In this document: piece after piece, positions 56,088-64,000 of the stretch
Layout of the letters: each line of letters begins with the position of its first letter
Position numbering within the stretch: the stretch's first letter is position 1
Origin: Nectonema munidae
Taxonomy: Eukaryota; Nematomorpha; Nectonematoida; Nectonematidae
Direction: 5' to 3'
DNA length: 64,000 bases
NCBI GenBank assembly: GCA_030549495.1
Contig: JAUIRK010000099.1
Coordinates: forward strand, 992,001 to 1,056,000
The notes under the pieces: generated by a model
The model's database searches: none
The model's input: only the letters and a program-made list of their open reading frames with translations
What the model was told of the DNA's origin: nothing
Program-made: the position numbers and the translations under genes

Positions 56088-59000
56088 TTAGATATTTGAG
56101 GGAGGAATGAGTGTTTGGGTTGCAGAGAGTATAGGTTCGATTGTGGTTATGAGAAGGGAGAGATGTTTGATGAGTAGTGGATGTTGTAGAAGATCATGTA
56201 AAGAGGATGGAATATCTTTAAAAAAGAAGCGACTTTTATCAAGGAGTTGGTGTCGGTGAGAATCAAAAATTGGACAATAAAGGAGGATATGTGTAGGTGT
56301 TTCAATGTACGAACAGCTGTAACGACAGAAAGGGTTTGAGTGAAGTTTGAATTTGAAGAAGTATGCATTACAAGGGCAATGGGATGAGAGCCAGCGAATG
56401 ATGTTCCGAGGGAGTGAGTGAAAGTGTTTCTTTAAAATGAGTTGTGATAATGGCATAGATGTCAGAGGTGATGTGATGGTTGAGTCGATAGATTGTTGCC
56501 ACTGCAGTAGTGTAGAGTTGGTTATAGTATTTGTAAAAGTGGAGATGGGTAGAGAAAATAGGGGTAGGATCTGAGAATCGGAGATATTTGATTTTGCGAT
56601 ATAGTCAACGAGGTAATTTTCAAAACAGCTGGAATGAGCTGGGCACCAGACGATTTTTACTGCAAAGTGATTGGATAGGTGAATAAGTTTGCGTGCTAAA
56701 CTATAAGTTGAGTGTGAGATTTTATTTTCGAGTTTTAGGTTTTTTATTAAATTTTGCGAGTCTGTGAAAAAAGTTATGTATTTGAAGGAGGTAGAAAAGG
56801 AAGTTAGGTTATTAAGGAGTATGTTGCAGGATAGTAGTACTGCGTGAATTTCAGTTTCGTGTGCAGTGATTTCTGGATCTAGGTTTGTGTGTTGGATAAG
56901 AAAAGGGTTTTTTGTGTTTTGTAGGAAGAAAGCGCATGCAGCTGAAGAGCGGTGTTGTGATTTAGAACCGTCAGTGAAAATTGAAAGTGAACAGGTATTG
57001 TTTGTTGTGCGTTGGTGAGCTATAGAGTTTAGGGCAAGATATCTGTGGTGACAGATGTTTGTGATGTAAGGAGGAGACGAAGAAGGGTGGATGAGCTCGA
57101 TTGGGTGGTTTAATGGTAGTACTTGATAAGATGTTTTGTTAGGAGCAAACTGAATTAATAAGGAATTGTAATACTGCAGGGATTGGGATGTTTGAGTTGT
57201 GTATAGGCTGGTGAAAGGATGTGGTGGGGGTGTAGAGCAGAAAGTTATAAGGTAATTTTTAAGAAGCGTTTTCTTTAGATTGAGGTGTAGCGGTAGCGTG
57301 TTAGTGAATAATTCAAGTTTTGTAGTTGGTGTAGTGTGATAGGCATTGGTGATAGAAAGAAGACACAGGCGATGAATTTTGCTGAGATGAGTGATGGATG
57401 ACTGGTGTCTCAACTCTGAGCCCCATGAGAGAACTCCATATTTGAGGACAGGGAAAATTAGACTTTTATGAATGAATTTTGTGATTTTTGGGGAAAGTCC
57501 CCATTTGTAAGAAATTCCGTTTTTAAGAGAGAAAAGGGTTTTGATTAGTTTTTGTGAGATGCTTTTGAAATGAGTTGAGAATTTTAGATTGGGTTGAAAG
57601 GTGAGTCCGAGATATTTTACTTGGTTTTGAGGATCTAATTTGTCTGTTGTGTTCAGTTGTAAGGGTAAAGGTTTGATTCTTTTGCGTGTAAAGTGGATTA
57701 AGTGGGATTTATTAGGGTTAAAGGAAATTTTGAATTGTTGGGCTTTGAATTGAATTTGTTTTAGTAAAGAAGCAGATTGTTTAAGATTTTCGTTTTGCTC
57801 AGAACTAGAAAAGGAGAAAAGAAGATCATCGGAGAATCCCTGAGAAAAGTCAGACTTGTTGTTGATAAAGGCAAGAAGTGGATTGATGAGTATTAACCAA
57901 AGTAGGTCAGATAAGTTGCCTCCTTGAGGAGTAGAGAGAGAGAGCTCGCGAATATATGAGTTGTTGTTTTCAGTTAGAATTAGAATGCGATGGTTGAGGT
58001 AATTGTGTATGAATTTTATCATGTATGTGGGGTAGGTGTTATCTATGAGATTATTAATAATAGCTGGGTTCCAGGCAGTGTTAAAAGCATTTTCAATATC
58101 TAGGAATAAAGTTGAGGCTATTTTATGATTCTTTAGTGCGGACTCGAGGAAGAGCGTGAGGCGAGAAAGTGCTAGTTCTGAGCTTTTGTTGGGAAGATAA
58201 GCAAATTGATTAGCGTGAATGAGACCATTTTTTAAGCTATAATGTAACAGTCTCTTCCTCAGAATTTTCTCTAAGATTTTGCCTATTGTCGGTAAAAGAG
58301 ATATGGGGCGCCAGTTTTTTATGTTATTGAGATCTCGATTTGGTTTGGGAATTAAGATTAATTTGCTAATTTTCCAGATATTTGGAAAATAGCTTAGTCT
58401 TAAGCAACTGTTGAATAATTGAAGTATGTGGGGATAAATAATATGGTATGCTTTGCGAACGTGTTTCATGGATATGTGGTCGTAACTGCAAGCTAGTTTG
58501 GGTTTGAAGGAGTTTACGGCATTGTTGAGTTCTGTGATAGTGATTCGTGGAAAATCAAAGGTGTTGGTGTTGCGTAAGTATGCTTGAGTTTTAAGTCTTA
58601 TGATGGAATTGTGAATGTTGTCGGTTATTAGTGAATCAGATGGAAAAAGTGAGGTGAGAAAGGAGGGGTTCAAGTGTGATGCTTCATTGTTGTTTGCTGG
58701 GAGTATATGGGGAGGCAATGGAGATGAGGATTTTTTATTAGTGATTTTATGAATAGTGCTCCAGGGGTTGGAGGGAGTTTGAGTGGTGAATTTTTTCCAG
58801 GCTTGTTTTTTAGCTTTATTGATTTCTTTTTTGTACAGGTTTTTTAGTAGGAAGTAATGTTGAATGTTATCCTGGGTGTTTATTCTTCTTATAAGTTTTG
58901 ATGAGCGTTTGATTTGGTGTTTTAGGTTGTTCAAGTAGGGGTTCCAGAAATAGGCGTTTTTGCGTTTCGGAAATGGGTTGTTAGGAGTGGAAGAGATAAT

Positions 59001-59834
59001 AGAAGTTGAAATTGTTTCGTTAAGGAATAATGCTGATTTTTCTAGTTCTGATGTTGTATTGGTTTCCATTTCCGTATTGTAAAGTTTTGATTGTAGGGAT
59101 TTTAGGAAGGCTGACCAGAAAATGTGTTTGCCAATGGGGTGTTTGTGTTTGATCTTTTTAAGTGCATTAAGATTGGCTTGGAAAGATATAAAAGAGTGGT
59201 CTGAAGCTGAGGGTGTATCACAAATCTTCCAATTTTTTATAATTTTAAGTGATTCATTTGAGATAATGGTGATGTCGATGTGGGATTGATATATTTTGTC
59301 TAGGTGTTTTCTTTGAAAAGTTGGTGATGTGCTAGAATCAGCTATAGTGAGGTTATGGGCAGAAAGGAAATTGAGGGTTTGCAAACCACGAAAATTTTGT
59401 TTTATATCCCATAAGTATGAACGTGCATTTAGGTCTGTAGAAATAATGAGGTAAAAACTTTTGTTGATGTAGTTTTTTATTTGGGTTAGTGTATTATCAA
59501 AACGATAAGGAATAGGATGTAAAGAAGAGGGTTGTGAGTAAAGAGAACAGAAGATTAGTGGCGTAGTAGTTGAGTGGATAAGAGTGAAGATGTAGTTAGA
59601 GTTGGAGAATTGGTATAATGGTGTATTGAGAATGGAAGTTTTTATTATGATGCAAGCGGAGTAATCGTTTAAAGGGGGTAGGTGTATGAGTTTGTATTGG
59701 TCAAGTAGGTGAGGTATGCGTGTGTAGGGTTCATTGATGGATATTACATCGTATTGTTGGGAGAGAATTATATTAATAAGGTTATCCCATGCCGTTTTAG
59801 AATGATTTAAGTTGATGTGCAGAAAATTTAACAT
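56088..59834 (-). CDS. LINE ORF2: endonuclease, reverse transcriptase, RNase H (1248 aa)
   Basis: Polyprotein for target-primed reverse transcription. Apurinic-type endonuclease at residues about 1-225 (FLHINLNHSKTAWDNL, INEPYTR, STDLNARSYLWD, TPSASDHSFISF). Reverse transcriptase from about 440 (KISKLILIPKPNRDLNNIKN, WRPISLLPTIGKILEKIL, ANQFAYLPNKSSELAL, TLFLDIENAFNTAW, STPQGGNLSDLLW, catalytic GFSDDLLF). RNase H at about 940-1080 with SIFTDGSKS, ETEIHAVLL, FTDSQN and WCPAHS. A C-terminal finger contains PFCRYSCSY...HILLYCP. The RT box reads FSDD rather than the usual FADD/YADD, and QGGxLSPLLW reads QGGNLSDLLW. ORF1 overlaps the start by 7 bases (ATGTTAA), suggesting translation by termination and re-initiation. 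Full-length for its group and unbroken. Confidence 0.95.
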   Translation of the reverse strand: MLNFLHINLNHSKTAWDNLINIILSQQYDVISINEPYTRIPHLLDQYKLIHLPPLNDYSACIIIKTSILNTPLYQFSNSNYIFTLIHSTTTPLIFCSLYSQPSSLHPIPYRFDNTLTQIKNYINKSFYLIISTDLNARSYLWDIKQNFRGLQTLNFLSAHNLTIADSSTSPTFQRKHLDKIYQSHIDITIISNESLKIIKNWKICDTPSASDHSFISFQANLNALKKIKHKHPIGKHIFWSAFLKSLQSKLYNTEMETNTTSELEKSALFLNETISTSIISSTPNNPFPKRKNAYFWNPYLNNLKHQIKRSSKLIRRINTQDNIQHYFLLKNLYKKEINKAKKQAWKKFTTQTPSNPWSTIHKITNKKSSSPLPPHILPANNNEASHLNPSFLTSLFPSDSLITDNIHNSIIRLKTQAYLRNTNTFDFPRITITELNNAVNSFKPKLACSYDHISMKHVRKAYHIIYPHILQLFNSCLRLSYFPNIWKISKLILIPKPNRDLNNIKNWRPISLLPTIGKILEKILRKRLLHYSLKNGLIHANQFAYLPNKSSELALSRLTLFLESALKNHKIASTLFLDIENAFNTAWNPAIINNLIDNTYPTYMIKFIHNYLNHRILILTENNNSYIRELSLSTPQGGNLSDLLWLILINPLLAFINNKSDFSQGFSDDLLFSFSSSEQNENLKQSASLLKQIQFKAQQFKISFNPNKSHLIHFTRKRIKPLPLQLNTTDKLDPQNQVKYLGLTFQPNLKFSTHFKSISQKLIKTLFSLKNGISYKWGLSPKITKFIHKSLIFPVLKYGVLSWGSELRHQSSITHLSKIHRLCLLSITNAYHTTPTTKLELFTNTLPLHLNLKKTLLKNYLITFCSTPPPHPFTSLYTTQTSQSLQYYNSLLIQFAPNKTSYQVLPLNHPIELIHPSSSPPYITNICHHRYLALNSIAHQRTTNNTCSLSIFTDGSKSQHRSSAACAFFLQNTKNPFLIQHTNLDPEITAHETEIHAVLLSCNILLNNLTSFSTSFKYITFFTDSQNLIKNLKLENKISHSTYSLARKLIHLSNHFAVKIVWCPAHSSCFENYLVDYIAKSNISDSQILPLFSLPISTFTNTITNSTLLQWQQSIDSTITSPLTSMPLSQLILKKHFHSLPRNIIRWLSSHCPCNAYFFKFKLHSNPFCRYSCSYIETPTHILLYCPIFDSHRHQLLDKSRFFFKDIPSSLHDLLQHPLLIKHLSLLITTIEPILSATQTLIPPSNI

Positions 59835-60907
59835 GTGTAATTATCTATAGTTTTAATGTGTTGCGCTAGAATTGAGTTACTGTGATTGATATAAAAACTG
59901 CATGTTTTGGATGTTGCAATATGTGGTAATTTACAATTGATGCAGGTGATCTTGGTTGAGTCGTTTGAGTGTGTGCAAGATGTTAGTGAATGTCCTCGGT
60001 TGCCGCAGTGTGCGCAGTTTGGGGATGAAGCATTACATTTTTGTTTCAAGTGGCCGTATTTAAGGCAATTTTCGCATTGTTTAGTTCTGGGTTTAAAAAG
60101 ATTTAGGGTTAACAGATTATATCCTAGAAAAATTTTTGGTTGATTGCGGAGATATTTAAATAATTCAGGATTGCTTGGCTCAATTAGTACCGTGTAGGAG
60201 AAGGTTCCTTCCTTGCCTAGTTGGGTAGGATTCACTAATTTTCCTATACTTTTGAAGTTTTCGTTTTGTTCTTCTAATGTGTCTGTCAGATTATTAATAT
60301 TAATTTCTTTAGGTATACCTCTTAGAATAAATTTGGGTATTGGAGTGGGTAAATCACAAACGCTGACGCCGTTTTTTAAGAGAGAGGATTTAGCTGCTGC
60401 TTTTTGTTGTGAATTTTTGAATTGAAAGTAGATGGTTCCTGTATGTGAGGATCTGGTTTTAGTAATAGAGAGGGAGTTATTTTTGGTTTCAAGGCCTTTA
60501 ATAACATGTTGGCGGTGAATAGCTTTTTCTTTCTGAGATATGATATTGTTGGGAGGCGAGATTTTTAGAGTAAGGTTGGGTTCCAAATGCTTTTTGATCA
60601 AGGGGGTGTTGGTAGTTTTCATATTGGGTGTAGAATTTGGGGCTAGTATTGTTTTCTGTTGGGAGGACGATACAGGTAAGGATTTATTACTAGCGTTAGC
60701 ATAAGATTCTGGTGCTGTTGTTTCTACTATAGGATTTTCAAAGGTTTTTATGTAATGTAGAGCTATATTGTATTTGAGATCATTGAATATAATTTGGTCA
60801 CTTGGGGAAAGAGAGGTTTTAGCAATAAAATCATTGAATAAATTGTTTAAAGTTTCGGTCGTTTTGTTCAGTTGATCGGATTCCGAGCGTGCCCTTTTGT
60901 TGGACAT
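59828..60907 (-). CDS. LINE ORF1: zinc-knuckle nucleic-acid-binding protein (359 aa)
   Basis: RNA-binding partner of ORF2 that forms the retrotransposition particle. Starts MSNKRARSESDQLNKTTETL at 60907. The N-terminal half is polar and serine/threonine-rich. The middle has the segment that usually precedes the knuckles in Jockey/R1-group ORF1 (PKFILRGIPKEININNLTD...SYTVLIEPSNPELF...LNLFKPRTK). Three C-terminal cysteine-histidine knuckles follow: CENCLKYGHLKQKC, CAHCGNRGHSLTSC and CINCKLPHIATSKTC. It ends at a TAA that is part of the ATGTTAA overlap with ORF2. Unbroken. Confidence 0.93.
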   Translation of the reverse strand: MSNKRARSESDQLNKTTETLNNLFNDFIAKTSLSPSDQIIFNDLKYNIALHYIKTFENPIVETTAPESYANASNKSLPVSSSQQKTILAPNSTPNMKTTNTPLIKKHLEPNLTLKISPPNNIISQKEKAIHRQHVIKGLETKNNSLSITKTRSSHTGTIYFQFKNSQQKAAAKSSLLKNGVSVCDLPTPIPKFILRGIPKEININNLTDTLEEQNENFKSIGKLVNPTQLGKEGTFSYTVLIEPSNPELFKYLRNQPKIFLGYNLLTLNLFKPRTKQCENCLKYGHLKQKCNASSPNCAHCGNRGHSLTSCTHSNDSTKITCINCKLPHIATSKTCSFYINHSNSILAQHIKTIDNYTC

Positions 60908-61129
60908 GTTAGTTTTCCTAGAGGTAGTGTGAATGGAAGATTATTATGTTTGTATACAAATTGATATATTTGTTATGAAATATAATATTAAAGATAAATA
61001 ATCAAAATTGTCCTGAAATTCTTCTAGAAACAATTTGAAGCCATTTTATAAAAGTTGGATTTAAACTCAAAAGAAAAAGGATCCAAAAAAGACTTAATGA
61101 AAAAAAATTTCAAAAATAAATTTATTATC

Positions 61130-61963
61130 TTTCTCTCTATCTAATAAATCTAAATAAGATATTCAAATTCAATATTAAAGAAAGGAAAAAAATTTAAAGA
61201 GAAAAAAAATATAAGAATAAATGACAATGTACTAGTATTGATTTAACTAAAAAACAAGAGCTAAAAAATTTTCTCTCTATCTAATAAATCTAAATAAGAT
61301 ATTCAAATTCAATATTAAAGAAAGGAAAAAAAATTTAAGGGAAAAAAAAATATAAGAATAAATGACAATGTACTAGTATTGATTTAACTAAAAAACAAGA
61401 GCTAAAAAATTTTCTCTCTATCTAATAAATCTAAATAAGATATTTAAATTCAATATTAAAGAAAGGAAAAAAATTTAAAGAGAAAAAAAATATAAGAATA
61501 AATGACAATGTACTAGTATTGATTTAACTAAAAAACAAGAGCTAAAAAATTTTCTCTCTATCTAATAAATCTAAATAAGATATTCAAATTCAATATTAAA
61601 GAAAGGAAAAAAATTTAAAGAGAAAAAAAATATAAGAATAAATGACAATGTACTAGTATTGATTTAACTAAAAAACAAAAGCTAAAAAATTTTCTTTCTA
61701 TCTAATAAATCTAAATAAGATATTCAATATTAAAGAAAGGAAAAAAATTTAAAGAGAAAAAAATATAAGAATAAATGACAATGTACTAGTATTGATTTAA
61801 CTAAAAAACAAGAGCTAAAAAATTTTCTCTCTATCTAATAAATCTAAATAAGATATTCAAATTCAATGTTAAAGAAAGGAAAAAAATTTAAAGAGAAAAA
61901 AAATATAAGAATAAATGACAATGTACTAGTATTGATTTAACTAAAAAACAAGAGCTAAAAAAA
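61130..61963. repeat. About 140-bp tandem array, right block (6 units)
   Basis: Continuation of the left block beyond the LINE. The TAAGATATT landmark is at 61155, 61295, 61436, 61576, 61716 and 61849 (spacing 133-141 bp). The array ends at about 61963, some 540 bp before the right terminus of Tigger C. Confidence 0.95.
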
Positions 61964-62502
61964 ATTGAATTTAGAAAGTTTCAATTACAAAATTGCAAAA
62001 ATCTTAATAAATTAAAAAAAAATTATGATGAATCTAGCTAAACTAAGGAAAGTTTTAATATCATTTAAAAAATAAGAATAATAAATTGACTAACTATGTT
62101 AGAAGAAAAAGAAAAAGTTTATGTATGAAAAAGATATCTTAAACACGTGGTAATATAAAACATAAACCAGATTAAAACTTGAACAAGATGAACTGAAAAT
62201 TTATTCTAAAAAATGTTTTTTGTCAAAAAATTCAAAAATTTTTCCATCTTATTTAATAGTACTAGAGGAAATTTTCAGATTTATTATAGCATTTTTGGAA
62301 AAAACTTTTTATGAAAATTGTTAGGTGTAGTTAAATGTTTTCTACAAAAATTAGTGGTCTCAATAGCGAAATATAGGTGGTCTTAATACCGAAACTTTAC
62401 TATGTGTGTATGAATACATTTTTAAACCGGTCCATGAAAAAGTGGTCGGATTTGCGGGGTGGTCTTAACATCGGGGTGGTCGTTAACCGGGGTTCCACTG
62501 TA

Positions 62503-63514
62503 TTTCCTTTCAAAAAATTAAAAAGTATCTTGAATTTTATATCTTTAAAATATTTTATGAGAAACAAATGTATGTTGTAGAAAAGATAGTATAACAAAAT
62601 TGTCATGTTTTTCGTATGCAACAAATCTAACAAAATAATAATAATGGTTGAGGACGACGTATGTATGTTTGGTTCATTTGCTGCCCAAAGATTTGTGAAA
62701 TAAAGGGGTTCAATGCAACAATAAGATGTTGTTCACTATTGACGTCAACCTTAGTGAGGAAGGGGAGGGTGTCGTAATGTTGACAAAAGTTGAAATTAAA
62801 GGTAAAGGTACCGCGGGATGTTTTCATCGAGAAGGCACAATTGCGTCGCTTGTATCGAACTATGAGGAGAAAGTAGGCTTGATGCGGGATAGAACCCTTA
62901 GACCTAAAAAATTAAAGCAGTCATGGTCTAAGTTCTATTAGAAGGGTGGTCTAAGGTCCATTAGAAGTAAAACAAAGTTGACAATAGGGAAGAGAGGGCT
63001 TGTAATTGTCAAAAATGGTTGGGCGTCAATTTTGAACGACCACTAAAACCTCCATTACATATAGTTGGATACCAGCGGACTAAGTTAATTTTTATTTTTG
63101 GATGAAAAAATCTCATGCTACTTTTTTCTCTGTTGATGTAAAAAGAGAAATAGTCATACTAACAAACAAAACTTTAAATAACAGTATTATCACAAAGAGA
63201 TTTATTTTCAGCTTTTCTATAATATTACTTTTCATAAAGAAGGAAGGAGACAAAAACTAATTAGAAGGATCAATTTATTTAATCACAAAATTTCTGTCTT
63301 CAATTTTAGTGAGGTTGTGTATGCGCGCACTAATTTCAAGAGGGTAATAAAAATTAAATTATTCAAAGATTTTATATTCGACTTTTTTTCATTTTTTCTA
63401 GAATTAAAGGGACCTCACGTTTATTATTTTGAGTTTTGTGATTTCACGTTTTTAAAAACTTAAATCTGATATAATCAAATTGTTTTTACTTTATTTTTAT
63501 TCTAAATAAATTGA
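62503..63514. other. Spacer, no gene assigned
   Basis: Sequence between Tigger C and a hAT fragment. 62627-62941 is less AT-rich and open on both strands (plus EIKGKGTAGCFHREGTIASL, minus NFNFCQHYDTLPFLTKVDVN), unassigned. GTGGTCTAAG-like words at 62920-62960 resemble the Tigger C subterminal motif and may be the end of another copy. Confidence 0.4.
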
Positions 63515-63975
63515 AAAAAAAGAAAATATGATATTGATTATCCCGAATACGGATTTGGATTTCTTCAAAATGGGGATATGCAAGTCCCTCAATGTGTCAT
63601 TTGTTATAAAACGTTAAGCAACGATGCAATGAGATCGTCTCGTGTACAACGTCACTTGAAAACAACACATCCTACACTTGCAAAGAAAGCACTGCCATTT
63701 TTGAAGCCAAACGTCAATCATTAAAGCAAGTTAATTTGGATGCTCAGTCTTCTTTCCTACAACAAAATTCAAAAGCTGTTCAAGCTTCTTATGAAATAGC
63801 CATGTTAATCACAAGGACTAAAAAAGCCATGATATAGGAGAAACTTTGATAAAACCATGCTTACTTCGTGCATCTGAACTCGTTTTAGGAAAAGACTCTT
63901 CAAAGAAACTTTCTCACATTTCTTTGTATGGACTTTCTCACGACATCAACGTTCAAGTTTTGAAGCAGATTAATA
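63515..63975 (+). pseudogene. ZBED5-like hAT transposase, N-terminal part
   Basis: Reads KRKYDIDYPEYGFGFLQ and VPQCVICYKTLSNDAMRSSR, then VQRHLKTTHPTLAKK, a BED-type zinc finger (C..C...H....H), then after a frame change FEAKRQSLKQVNLDAQSSFL and SYEIAMLITRTKK, and after another HDIGETLIKPCLLRASELVL and GKDSSKKLSHISL. This order is that of ZBED5/FAM200-like transposases. Two frameshifts are visible. It ends where a piggyBac MITE enters, or beyond the window. Confidence 0.82.
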
Positions 63976-63977
63976 AC

Positions 63978-64000
63978 CCATTTAAGGCCAAGCAAAGCAG
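63978..64000. mobile_element. piggyBac-type MITE, copy 3, cut by window end
   Basis: CCCATTTAAGGCCAAGCAAAGCAG is the left end of the same MITE as at 51240, here inside the hAT transposase at VLKQINN. The preceding bases are ATTAATAA, so the TTAA target is present two or three bases off or has mutated. The first 23 bases match copy 1. Confidence 0.8.

Larger units (their letters stand above)
55883..61129 (-). mobile_element. R1/I-like LINE with RNase H, apparently whole, inserted in the array
   Basis: 5247 bp flanked by a 14-bp target duplication, TTTCTCTCTATCTA, at 55869-55882 and 61130-61143; the sequence is part of the array unit. Read on the minus strand: about 220 bp of 5' UTR, ORF1 (60907-59828), ORF2 (59834-56088), about 200 bp of 3' UTR and a short CCTA-repeat tail at 55883-55895. 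Both ORFs are open from end to end. Domain order endonuclease, reverse transcriptase, RNase H with a zinc-knuckle ORF1 places it in the R1/I/Jockey group; the exact clade needs a tree. Confidence 0.93.
52532..62500 (-). mobile_element. Tigger/pogo-type DNA transposon C, expanded by a tandem array and a LINE
   Basis: Terminal inverted repeats CATTAGAACTCCGTTATTAA (left, 52532) and CAGTGGAACCCCGGTTAACG (right, read inward from 62500), both leading into GACCACC; TA flanks both ends (52530-52531 and 62501-62502). Words of GGGGTGGTC type recur at both ends, likely transposase-binding sites. The transposase occupies 52632-54207. The space between its start codon and the right terminus is filled by a roughly 140-bp tandem array and a 5.2-kb LINE. 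Without LINE and array the element is about 2.2 kb, normal for a Tigger. Confidence 0.9.

Noticed and set aside
59907-60425. Plus-strand open frames opposite LINE ORF1
   Set aside because: Antisense shadows of an unbroken, domain-bearing ORF on the minus strand.
54216-61963. Regular repeats as a CRISPR array or centromeric satellite
   Set aside because: Units are contiguous 140-bp tandem copies without unique spacers, and the array is confined within the TIRs of one Tigger.
62400-62941. Overlapping 66-77 codon frames on both strands as genes
   Set aside because: They overlap each other antisense and partly cover the Tigger C right terminal repeat; no family features.

Overview
This is an AT-rich (very roughly 70 percent) animal nuclear sequence. 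The evidence is intron-split genes with GT...AG boundaries, metazoan gene families (FANCM, RNF113A) and a dense load of animal transposons: Jockey/CR1-like, RTE-like and R1/I-like LINEs, Tigger/pogo, hAT and piggyBac. An arthropod is my best guess, from the element mix only; the order cannot be fixed from this window. I see no LTR retroelement, Polinton, CRISPR array or bacterial-type operon.

Host genes, all on the plus strand. (1) 200-4741, FANCM, the Fanconi anaemia DNA translocase, as one uninterrupted 1513-codon frame. (2) 10454-19325, RNF113A (yeast Cwc24), the spliceosome-associated CCCH plus RING E3 protein; I rebuilt seven exons that join in frame to 348 aa. Its introns are either 52-56 bp or 0.8-3.3 kb and full of transposon debris. 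(3) 31155-31571, a terminal exon carrying the C-lobe of a protein kinase. (4) 44267-47325, the last three exons of a gene I do not recognise.

Mobile DNA fills most of the rest. 6.0-9.6 kb: a piggyBac fragment and a decayed Tigger (A) with a hAT MITE inside. 13.8-17.9 kb, in RNF113A introns: two non-autonomous hAT elements and a dispersed repeat. 19.4-19.8 kb: a decayed RTE-like LINE tail. 20.2-27.3 kb: a complete-length but decayed hAT with a 3.8-kb Jockey-like LINE inserted. 27.7-30.8 kb: LINE scraps, one folded into a 114-bp-arm palindrome, and a 285-bp tandem duplication carrying a Pol III B box. 36.5-43 kb: a hAT MITE, a second copy of the dispersed repeat, an RTE LINE, a second Jockey-like copy and a hAT tail. 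48.3-51.1 kb: Tigger B. 51.2-51.7 kb: piggyBac MITEs. 52.5-62.5 kb: Tigger C. 63.5 kb to the end: the N-terminal part of a ZBED-type hAT, entered by another piggyBac MITE copy.

The most striking structure is Tigger C (52532-62500). About 18 tandem copies of a 140-bp unit begin within about 10 bp upstream of its transposase start codon, and a whole-looking 5.2-kb LINE with two open, overlapping reading frames and a 14-bp target duplication sits inside that array. The order of events is readable: Tigger insertion, array growth, then LINE insertion.
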